A DNA stretch of 64,000 bases from NCBI GenBank assembly GCA_028641055.1, contig CM054060.1, positions 315,647,682 to 315,711,681 of the forward strand, written 5' to 3'. Below the pieces are notes generated by a model. The model saw only the letters and a program-made list of their open reading frames with translations, was not told where the DNA came from and did not search any database. Source of the DNA: Alopecurus myosuroides (lineage: Eukaryota; Streptophyta; Magnoliopsida; Poales; Poaceae). Shown here piece after piece: positions 55,495 to 64,000 of the stretch (position 1 is its first letter; every line of letters begins with the position of its first letter). The translations under genes were made by a program, and so were the position numbers.

Positions 55495-56010
55495 GGACAG
55501 CCTTTAGCCCCGGTTGGTGTCCCCAACCGCGACTAAAGGTCTCCTCCGGGTACCATCCGCGGGCCTTTAGTCGCGGTTGCTGTTTCCAACCGGGACTAAA
55601 GGGGCGTTTTTCGTGGCGTTTTCGTTCCCGCGCGGAAAGAGCCTTTAGTCGCGGTTCGTGACACGAACCACGACAAAAGGTGCTTTTTCAAATATTATTC
55701 TTTTTTAAATCTTAAAAATACAAATAATATATCAGAAAATTCAGAAAAATAAAAATAGTTCATTTTAAAATCTTAAAAATACAAATAACATATCGGAAAA
55801 TTCAGAAAAATAAAACTACTTCATTTTAAAATCTTAAAATACAAATAATATATCAGAAAATTCAGAAAAATAAAACTACTTCATTTTAAAATCTTAAAAA
55901 TACAAATAATATATAAGAAAATTCAGAAAAATAAAACTACTTCAGTTTAAAATCTTAAAAATACAAATAATATATCAGAAAATTCAGAAAAATAAAACTA
56001 CTTCATTTTA
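55495..56010. repeat. Internal CACTA subterminal-type repeats and 61-bp minisatellite
   Basis: 55495-55680 has ttagtcgcggtt / aaccgggactaaag motifs. 55690-56010 has about five 60-61 bp units with aaatcttaaaaatacaaata, the same unit as in CACTA-1. No CACTGGTAG terminus is present nearby. Confidence 0.85.
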
Positions 56011-56112
56011 AACTAGACAAAAAAGACAGTACATAATGGCAAGAGTGGATCTAAACCTAAACGGAGAGCATAGATGATATACATAATGGCAAGACTGTGG
56101 ATCTGATATCTG

Positions 56113-56658
56113 CTAGTCATACTCCTGCCTAGGCCTATAGTACTCCGACTCGTAGTCGTCGTAGTCGCCGCCATCGTCGTCACTATCGTCGGACGGTGCT
56201 CTGCACTCCCTCGGATGGTCACGACTCCAGGACCGGGCGTGAGGGTAGCGCAGGCGGGGGTTATCCCCAGCCCAGATGTAGTTCATGACGCTCTGAAGAG
56301 TCCGTCTGCCGCCCCACCACAGCCGACGACCGTCCTCGTTGAAATTCGAAGGAGGCGGGCCGTTCTCCTCGTACCTGGCGAGCGCACCCTCACGCCGATT
56401 AATGAAGAAGGCGTCCCAAGTAGGGCGGTAGTCAGGATTCCAACTGGGATTCCTCCGCTGCTCCGGCGTGAGCTCGTGGTAGTAGTGGTTTGTGATGGCC
56501 GCCCGACGCGCCACACCTTGAGGAAGAGGAGGTACCGTCACTCCTCCGGCGGCCAGCTTCCAACCGGCGGGAACGCTGTAGCCGGGCGGGCAGGGGTAGT
56601 TTGAGGCGGAAAGTGCCTCCGCCTGGATGAATGTTAGAATGGGTACGGGAGAAGCCAT
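56113..56658 (-). CDS. CACTA-associated hypothetical protein (181 aa)
   Basis: From MASPVPILTF (ATG at 56658-56656) to the stop at 56113. The sequence has NYPCPPGYSVPAGWKL, ELTPEQRRNPSWNP, RRLWWGGRRTLQ and an acidic/tyrosine-rich tail DDSDDDGGDYDDYESE. I know this type as a recurrent cargo protein in Triticeae CACTA elements, but its function is unknown. The frame is intact. It lies between two blocks of CACTA subterminal repeats (55495-55680 and 56740-56850), the same layout as the exonuclease gene in CACTA-1. I chose the MASP start over the ATG 18 codons upstream because that extension reads through leader-like sequence. Confidence 0.65.
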   Translation of the reverse strand: MASPVPILTFIQAEALSASNYPCPPGYSVPAGWKLAAGGVTVPPLPQGVARRAAITNHYYHELTPEQRRNPSWNPDYRPTWDAFFINRREGALARYEENGPPPSNFNEDGRRLWWGGRRTLQSVMNYIWAGDNPRLRYPHARSWSRDHPRECRAPSDDSDDDGGDYDDYESEYYRPRQEYD

Positions 56659-56739
56659 GAGAGAGTGGTGAGTTTGTATGTGTTTATGCCAATGGTGTGG
56701 CAATACATACATATATATAGCGAGAATAAAACATATATC

Positions 56740-56850
56740 CCTTTAGTCCCGGCCCGTTTTACCAACCGGGACTAAATGGTACGGGTTTCGTTGGAAAACG
56801 GATCATCCCTTTAGTCCCGGTTTGGGAAACCAACCGGGACTAAATGGGTT
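56740..56850. repeat. Subterminal-type repeat pair
   Basis: Two cctttagtcccgg...ccgggactaaat hairpin-like units lie immediately upstream of the hypothetical gene (minus strand). No terminus follows. Confidence 0.8.
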
Positions 56851-56886
56851 AGGGTTTTGTTTGGACCAATCAGATAGAATCACGCG

Positions 56887-57020
56887 GATCGTGTGTTTCT
56901 TTCAAGCGTTTGTGAGTCGTTGGATCCGGGGTGTGTTTCTTTCGAGCTGTTGTGAGCCGTTCGATCAGGGCTACGGTGTGTTTCTTTCGAGCTGTTGTGA
57001 GCCGTTGGATGAGGGTGTTT
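56887..57020. repeat. ~51-bp tandem repeat, about 3 units
   Basis: Units contain gtgtttctttcgagctgttg followed by tgagccgttggat. They are slightly diverged. Non-coding. Confidence 0.85.
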
Positions 57021-57099
57021 CTTAAACGTTGGATCAAAACCCTAGCACAACACTTTGTGAGCCACATGACCCTATATATAGCCCACCTTCATACACCGG

Positions 57100-57420
57100 T
57101 CAGTTCATCGAGCAAATATATACAAAACATCCGGATTCGCCATCATACGTCCTGCCGTGCATTTGGTATGCATATATGCACCCAGTAGACACGGTGGGGC
57201 TGTATGATGGCGATACCGATTGTTTTGTTCTACACCCCCCCTTTAAGGTTTGACACATCATATATTCAGTTCATCGAGCAAATACAAAACATCCGGATTC
57301 GCCATCATACGTCCTGCCGTGCATTTGGTATGCATATATGCAGCAAGTAGCCACGGTAGGGCTGTATGATGGCGATACCGATTGTTTTGTTCTACACCCC
57401 CCCTTTAAGGTTTGCCCCAA
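57100..57420. repeat. ~160-bp tandem duplication
   Basis: Copy 1 at about 57101-57262 and copy 2 at about 57271-57416 share cagttcatcgagcaaata, ggtatgcatatatgca and gatggcgataccgattg, with several substitutions. They lie just 3' of the transposase gene on the minus strand. Confidence 0.85.
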
Positions 57421-57488
57421 AACACATCATAGATAATATAATTCACATGATCCATTCAACAAAGTTTGGTACAATAAATTATTACACG

Positions 57489-58952
57489 TCAATTCTTCCC
57501 TTGTGTCCCCGCTTTCTTACGATTTGGCCGTATCCATGTAGCATCCTCATCATTTAACTTAATGCTTGGGTCAGTGTTCACTTTGAAGGGCGGAATTTCA
57601 CCAAACATATTATAATCTTCTGACATGTCTGTCTTGTCCTCGACTCCCACGATGTTTCTTTTCCCTGAAAGAACAATGTGGCGCTTTGGATCATCGCATG
57701 ATGTACTGATCGTTTTCTTATCTTTTTGTTTCCTCGGTTTGCTACTCATGTCCTTCAAATAGAAAACCTGAGCGACATCTTTGGCTAGGATGAATGGTTC
57801 GTCAAGGTAACCAAGATTGTTGAAATCCACCATTATCATTCGGTATTGCTCGTCCACCTTTACCTCACCTCCTGTTAGCTTGAACCATTTGCACCGGAAC
57901 AAAGGGACCTTAAAGGAGGGTCCATAGTCCAGTTCCCATATCTCCTCTATGTAACCATAATATGTGACCTTTTTCCCAATCTCGGTTGCTGCATCAAAGC
58001 GGACACCACTGTTTTGGTTGGTGCTCTTTTTATCTTGGGAGATCGTGTAAAATGCATTCCAATTAATCTCGTACCCTTGGAAAGTCGTTATAGTCGAAGA
58101 TGGTGTCTTGGCCAACATGTACAGCTGATCTCCAACATCATTGTCATTCATTAAATGTTTTCGCAACCAACTGCCGGAAGTCCCCATGTGGGCCTTTCTA
58201 ATCCAGGATTCAGGCATCCCCGGGTTGTCCGAGCGTAAAATATTCTTGTGTTGCTCGAAGTACGGAGCCACCAAGCTCGAATTTTGCAGAACTGTGTGGT
58301 GTGCTTCAGTCATAGAATGACCGTCCATACATATCGTTGATTTCCTTCAGATCGTGCCTTTTCCACTTAGTCTCCCCTCGTGCCGCGATTGAGGAATACC
58401 AATCGGCTTAAGGTCAGGAACATAGTCAATACAGAACTCAATTACCTCCTCATTTCCATAGCCCTTGACGATGCTTCCTTCTGGCCTAGAACGGTTACGA
58501 ACATATTTCTTTAATACTCCCATGAACCTCTCAAAGGGGAACATATTGTGTAGAAATACAAGACCGAGAATGGAAATCTCTTCGACTAGGTGGACCAGGA
58601 GGTGCGTCATAATATTGAAGAAGGATGGTGGGAACACCAACTCGAAACTGACAAGACATTGGACCACATCGTTCTGTAACCGTGGTAGATCTTCTGGACT
58701 GATTACCTTCTGAGAGATTGCATTGAAGAATGCACATAGCTTCACAATGGCAACTCGAACATTTTCCGGTAGAAGCCCCCTCAAAGCAATCGGAAGCAAT
58801 TGCGTCATAATCACGTGGCAGTCGTGAGCCTTCAGGTTTTGGAACTTTTTGTACGCCATGTTTATTATTCTCTTTATATTCGACGAGAAGCCAGACGGGA
58901 CCTTCATACTGCTCAGGCATTCAAAAAAAATGACCTTCTCTTCTTTGGTAAG
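57489..58952 (-). pseudogene. CACTA-3 TNP2-type transposase, C-terminal part with one stop
   Basis: The minus-strand frame is open from the gypsy junction at 58952. It contains KVPSGFSSNI, LKAHDCHVIMTQLLPIALRG and FPPSFFNIMTHLLVHLVEEI (the DUF4218 region), then SRHEGRLSGKGTI. A TGA at about 58347-58345 interrupts it, and the frame resumes with AHHTVLQNSSLVAPYFEQHK and the DUF4216 region (YYGYIEEIWELDYG, PLFRCKWFK), ending in a basic tail at 57489. The catalytic N-terminal part (transposase_21) lies upstream and is absent here because of the gypsy insertion. Full-length members cut both transposon ends. Confidence 0.88.
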
Positions 58953-61694
58953 TGTAACATCCCAAATTTGTTAACATTAGAGTGTGTGGTGTTGTGTTCA
59001 TCTCATACATGCATGAATCAAAAATTTAAACCATGTTTGAAACAATTTAAACTGTGAAATTAAATGTTTTGAGAAAATACCACAGATAGTACTTATTTTG
59101 GTTTCCAAAGTTTTGTTCTGAAAATTATTTCAAATTCATCAAAGCAAAACATGGTTGTGTTGGAAATTTCACAAGGTTTCCAAAATGTATTTTTGTCAAA
59201 TTTTCTCTTTACAAAAAGGCCCTCAAATCAATGGTTTTTGTTCTGTTTTTATAATGGAAAAGGGTCTCTCTATAATTTCTGAAAGTTCCAGGGGGTTATG
59301 GAGAAATTCTTTTTATCTCTTTCTTCAACCTCTTGACAGAAGGATGGATGTCGACGTGGGCTTGCTGCCACCTCCTGTTTCTAGCGCTTCGAGGGGATTA
59401 GGTCGACGAGGAGCCGTCCGGATCGAGACCTCCTCGCAGAACCCCCCACCCTAACGCCTCCTCTCTCTGCCTCTCTCCCTGTGAACCGAACCCAAACCTA
59501 ACCCTACCGAGCCGGCCAACCGCCGCTTGCCGCCGGCGCTACGCCCGCCCCCGCGCCCTGCCGAGGTTCCCTTGAGCTCCGCCACCCTGCCTCTTCCTCC
59601 TCGAGCGTGTACATCAGTTGGGAGCCCCGGGAGCACCCTAATTTCTCGCCGGACGGGCTCCACGGCCGCCGCCGTCTCCGCCTCGTCGACGGCGATTTCC
59701 GCCCTCCTCGGCGTCCCCGACCTCTGCACTAGCTCCACCACGTCATGGTGAGCTCCCTGGCGCCCTCCGCTCGGTCCCTAACCCTCTGTACCTCCCGCTC
59801 GTCGAGCATCCGTGGCCGCCGCCGTGATTCCTCGTCGCCGGCGAGCTGTCCGGCGACCAAATGGTCACCGGTTGGTACCCCTCAAACCCCCTTGATCTCC
59901 TCTCTGTCATGGTATAATTCTTTTCATCCAATTTGAACCCAATTCGACGAATTTGAACTAATCTGTGAGGTTCAGAGGAGGGAGATGTCACAGTGACATC
60001 ATGCTGATGTCACAATCTCCTTCTTATTAATTCCAGGAATTTCAGAAAAATGAATAATATTGTGTAATTAATAACTTTTGTTTTATACCTCAGAAAAATA
60101 AAAGGAACGTACCAAAATGTTCATAAAAATGTAATCTATCCAAATATGTCACTTTTATACATTTTTGACAAAGTTCAAAAATGAGTATTTATTTAATGTT
60201 GTTTAATCTTTTAAAATGCAGAAAATAAGTTTTTAATCAATAAAATTAGAAAATTAAAAGTGATATACCAAATTGCTCAAAATGACAAATGCAACCTGTT
60301 TATGATATTTTCAGACCCATTTGAGCAATTAAAACTTGACTCACTTTCAGAATTGTCCGAATTGCCCCTCCGGGGTCTATTTCGGGCTAAATTCAGTAAA
60401 AATGCTTAACTGACATATGAACCCTAGCAACCCATCGAACATGTTTAGGGATTTATTTCAGTGCATTAACTTGATCATGCATACATATTGCGCATTGCAT
60501 TGATGCCATGTTGATTGTGTTCTTCTTGTTTCGGTGTTTGTTCCCCTCGGTAGAACGCAACTCCGAAGAGAAGGCCAACAATTCCATGACGAATACTTGA
60601 TCCTAACCGACAAGTCAAGCACTTATCCGAGAAGACATTTCTACTGGTTTTCTTATAACCAAGGCAAGCATAACCTCTTATCTGCTCATATATGGTTTTC
60701 GAAGTGTTTTGAATCTCGTAGATTGCATGCGGTTCAAAGTATTGTATGGTCTTAGATAGAGTTCTCCTATACTTATTGCATCGCCTAAAACCTCCTGATC
60801 CACTGCTCCTAGCAGCTATAGGTTTGTTTGTGAGCGCTCCGCTAAACCCTGTGAGTCTTGCTTAGCCATGCCTAGTTGTGATCTGATCCATCCGGTTGAT
60901 GAATCGGGTCGATGCGTGAATCTATTATGTCAGGTTGTTGTGAATTGCCTTACCTTTGATAACTTGACTAATAATGGCATGGATGTGAGGCCACAATGGG
61001 TTGTGGCGTTTTGTCCTGTTCATGCCCCTAGGAGCGAGTTCTCGCCTTCGAGCCAAGACTGAGCGTACAGCCACATGTGGGCCGATGAACCCCGCCCGGC
61101 TAACTAACTTGTTTAACCTTATCCATGAGCCACGTAGTTTGAGCTTTCCATCTGCGTGTGAGTCAGAAAATGTTTTGGAGAAAATTAGGTCGTGACCGGG
61201 ACAAGTGATGGACGTACACGGATCTTGATCCCGACTCACAGAACAGGTGCTGTCAGGAGGTGGCCACCTCCCTGTTGACGGGGTGGCCCTGTTTGGGTTG
61301 ACTCATGGATATGGTTCGACAAGGTAAAGGCTGGGAATCGACCACCCTCTGCCGGCACATCGTCGGAATTGTGCCAATAGCTTGGCATTAAGAGTCGGTT
61401 GGTACGTGTGGGTAAAGTTGTACACCCCTGCAGGGTTAAATCTTTTCGAAAAGCCGTGTCTGCGGTTAAAGACGACTTGGTGACGGATTCTGTGATCATA
61501 GATAACTTGAACAAAATGACTAAAACTTGCTGACAACGAGTGAAGAATGCCTCCTCGGAGATGCCGAGAGGGGTTACCTTGTAGCATGAGATAGTGTGGA
61601 ACAACTGGAGGAGGTGATCTTTGAAGCACGAGGTGCTGAGATATTTTGGTGGATTAAAAGATGATGATATCAATAGTTGAGTAGATTTCTCATC
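58953..61694 (+). mobile_element. Long LTR of a Ty3/gypsy element (gypsy-A), inserted in the transposase gene
   Basis: Starts TGTAACATCCC exactly where the transposase frame breaks. The sequence then shows the profile of long Triticeae gypsy LTRs: a GC-rich promoter-like part (59340-59890), AT-rich middle, and a 3' part with ttttcgaaaagccgtgtc, a block typical of these LTRs as I remember them. No gag-pol is visible. The left 5-bp flank is gtaag. The open frames in the GC-rich part (for example 59451-59741) are not recognised as genes. Whether 61694 is its true end or an interruption is uncertain. Confidence 0.6.
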
Positions 61695-62862
61695 TGTAAC
61701 ACCTGGGGTGTTACCCTAATAGGAAGTTGTTTGTTTTCTTTTGCTTGCATCACAGGCATCACATGAGCATTGCATTCTGTTTTCAAAAACAAATCAAAAT
61801 TCAAAACAATTTAAAATTTCACACCTTGCTCAAAATTTCCAATTTCAAATTGCAAACTAAACCACTCATTTGTTTTTCAATAGTTGAAGTTGTTTTAATC
61901 AAATTGCCTGTTAATAAAATTTTCCCTGTTATTAAAACCCTAATGGCAAATTCAAAAATTCAAAAGCAAATCAATCCTACTTATCATATTTCAATATGGG
62001 TTTAAAAATTAAAATTTTACAAACAAATTAAATTAAATAATGCTTGCAAAATTTCTTGAGCTTATTAAATAAAATTTGTTTATTTCCACAATTCCCAAAA
62101 TCAAACCTTATTTGAAATTCAACTAACCATTTAAAATCAAACTAATATTCCCAATTTTGGAAATAAAAAACAACCTTGCTTTCACTCATTGTTTTGCAAC
62201 TTAATAAAATTTAATTATCAAAATCAAAACCCCAAACTCTATTGGGAAAATTCAACTAAAAACTTTAATTCAAATTAAAATTACAAACTTGTGAAATAAT
62301 GTTAACATTGTTTTAAGTTTCTGTTTTGAAAATTAACACAAATAATCCATAAAAAGAAAAACCCTATTCCTTTTCTATCCCTCTATTCCTCTTTTAACTT
62401 TTACAAAAAAAGGGAAAAGAAATCCAAAAAGGAGAGGGAAGTAGCCCACCCCATCCTCTTTCCCCCCAAGCCCATTTATTTTTTTCTTCTGGCCCATACC
62501 CTTCTGTTGTTGTCTTCCTCCCCCACTGTACGACTCCATCTCCTCCCTCTGATCAACCTCCTCCTCCACCCGATGCTTGCCGTACTTGCTCCACCTCTCC
62601 ATAAAATCCACCACCCTACCCTCTGCCCTACCCTAGCCACCCTAGTCCCATCCTCCTGCGCCGCCAACCCCCTCTCCCCCTTCGTCTAGCTGCCCGAGCT
62701 CCTGCTGCTTCTGAATCCCTGCAACCACCGTGAACACCCCACTGCCTCTCGACGCCCCACCGCCACGATCCCCTCGAGGTCCATCCGATGCCGGGAATGG
62801 GATCGTGATGGATCCTTCTACCTCTCCATTTCATCGCGGGTCGCCGGGAGCGCCCAGGGACC
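61695..62862 (+). mobile_element. Second gypsy-type LTR fragment (gypsy-B)
   Basis: Begins TGTAACACCTGGGG, a second LTR-like start unlike gypsy-A's. It is followed by a long AT-rich section with recurring aaaattcaa motifs and a GC-rich part at 62440-62840. CACTA-4 begins at 62863 and truncates it. No coding domain was seen. Confidence 0.5.
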
Positions 62863-64000
62863 CACTACAACGGAATCGGACTATTGCAATGAAAATAGTC
62901 GTTGTAAAAAGTGACTTATCGTCGCAATAGGGTTTTGTTGCACCAAAATCGGTTTCGTTGGGAGGCGTCGCGAAAACCTCCGTGGTAGAAGCCTGTCTCC
63001 GCGCACTTAGATTTGTCGCTAAAAAATAATCCAGTTGCAACCATTTCCTAGGCCAATTGCCACGCACGTTTCCGTCGCGTCTCGCACATAACGCAACGTA
63101 CGTATTTCGTTGGTACACCTCTAGTGCAACAAATACCCAAACGTGGCGAGTGACCAATGTGGCAACGGCGAGTGTTCCGTTGCGCTTGTTCTTTCGTTGC
63201 AAAAGTCGAGTTTATTTGCCACGTCCAATTGTGTGGCAAAAAACTATGGCAACAAACATTATACGCGTGGGAACAACGTTTTGCCACACACAATCAGTCG
63301 TGGTAAGATGATTTTGAAATAGTAATCGCAACGGCCTTCATATTAGTAGCCATAAGCAATCGCGACAATTTCAACTATTCGTGGCGCCATTCAATTTCTA
63401 CAAATTTTAGTTTCGTGGCGAGATGTAGTATTCGCAACATCCACATTTTATGTTGCTAGAAGCAACTGCGACAATAACAACTGTTCGTGGCGCCATTGTA
63501 TTTCGACAAATTTTAGTTTCGTGGCGAGATGTAGTATTCGCAACATCCACATTTTATGTTGCTAGAAGCAACTGCGACAATAACAACTTTTCGTGGCGCC
63601 ATTGTATTTCGACAAATTTTATTTTCGTGGAGACATATACAATTCGCAACGTACAAATTTTAGTAGCTAGAAACAACTGCGACAACTTCAACTATTCGTT
63701 GCGCCTTTCTATTTCTACAAATTTTAGTTTCATGGCGAGATGTAGTATTCGCAACATCCACATTTTATGTTGCTAGAAACAACAGCGACAATAACAACTT
63801 GTCGTGGCGCCATTGTATTTCGACAAATTGTATTTTCGTGGCGACATGTACTATTCGCAACGTACAAATTGTAGTAGCTAGAAACAACTGCGACAACTTC
63901 AACTATTCGTTGCGCCTTTCTATTTCTACAAAATTTAGTTCGTGGCGAGAAGTATGGGAATTCTGTATTGCAATGAACATAGTTTGGTGGCGTGAATGAA
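62863..64000. mobile_element. Left part of another CACTA element (CACTA-4), runs off the window
   Basis: Starts CACTACAACGGAATCGG, the CACTACAA-type terminus of grass CACTA elements. It is followed by dense cgttgc / gcaac / gtggca motifs in both orientations as subterminal repeats. The right end and target duplication are not visible. Confidence 0.65.
63410..63965. repeat. ~106-bp tandem array inside CACTA-4
   Basis: About five to six units, marked by gtggcgagatgtagtattcg or its variants, start near 63415, 63521, 63626, 63732, 63838 and 63943, each with a gttgctagaa.caac segment. They look like amplified subterminal repeats. Confidence 0.88.

Larger units (their letters stand above)
50087..58952 (-). 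mobile_element. Transposase-encoding CACTA element (CACTA-3), right end outside the recognisable part
   Basis: The left terminus CACTGGTAGAAAA starts at 50087 and is followed by subterminal repeats (50100-50300) that align with CACTA-1's left end. Genes lie on the minus strand in the order TNP2-type transposase (truncated at 58952), small hypothetical gene, and Transposase_24/Ulp1-like gene, so the left terminus is the 3' end. The transposase gene stops abruptly where a gypsy LTR begins at 58953. The missing 5' part and right terminus presumably lie beyond the nested insertions, outside the window. The left flank is tta, the expected 3-bp duplication if the other end is found. Stops in both main genes mean this copy is inactive. 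Confidence 0.85.

Noticed and set aside
59451..59741. 96-codon minus-strand ORF and the matching plus-strand ORF
   Set aside because: They lie in the GC-rich promoter part of a gypsy LTR and have no domain.

Overview
The window looks like a stretch of a large, transposon-rich grass nuclear genome, most likely Pooideae and probably Triticeae. The evidence is: CACTA DNA transposons with CACTGGTAGAAAA ends and TTTAGTCCCGGTT subterminal repeats; an 11.5 kb Ty1/copia element of Sirevirus type; two plant L1 LINEs; a Tourist/Harbinger MITE; long-LTR Ty3/gypsy pieces; and a decayed Rf-type PPR gene fragment. I see no intact host gene. Nearly all recognisable coding sequence belongs to mobile elements. 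All calls rest on reading the sequence and on memory of the families; no database was searched.

Layout. 1-1921: mostly unassigned, with one plausible last exon on the minus strand. 1922-4386: complete 2.5 kb non-autonomous CACTA (CACTA-1, TSD GAG) carrying a two-exon DnaQ-type 3'-5' exonuclease gene. 4387-7972: low-information DNA with a 318-bp tandem duplication and a gypsy LTR scrap. 7973-10815: a large inverted duplication that also contains a complete poly(A) retroposon. 12962-21231: a minus-strand Ty3/gypsy remnant (gag core and RT deleted), split by L1 copy A (13683-19861) and with a Harbinger MITE in its LTR. 22583-22753: SINE candidate. About 23808-24110: PPR pseudogene. 24503-25875: long hairpin. 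25879-42454: CACTA-2, holding a 673-bp tandem array and a very young Sirevirus (30157-41692, TSD cctgt). 43048-49281: L1 copy B, opposite in orientation to copy A. 50087 to at least 58952: CACTA-3, a potentially transposase-encoding relative of CACTA-1 on the minus strand, with decayed TNP2 and Transposase_24/Ulp1-like genes. It is cut at 58953 by a gypsy LTR, which is followed by a second gypsy LTR at 61695, cut in turn at 62863 by CACTA-4, which runs off the window.

How the parts relate. CACTA-1 and CACTA-3 share left termini, subterminal repeats and a 60-bp AT-rich minisatellite, so a CACTA-3-type transposase could have mobilised CACTA-1. CACTA-1 and CACTA-2 have different termini, yet both carry a homologous module of about 240 bp with a 5S rRNA-derived core, about 300-380 bp from one end and pointing outward. 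The Sirevirus has gag-pol with one frameshift and a downstream intron-containing gene preceded by a GC-rich palindrome island like the one in its LTRs. The two L1 copies share an ATGA ORF1/ORF2 overlap and an identical stop ahead of the RNase H region.

The observations I rate highest are the shared 5S-derived CACTA module, the exonuclease-carrying CACTA, the intron-bearing third gene of the Sirevirus, and the large inverted duplication whose breakpoint lies inside a retroposon.
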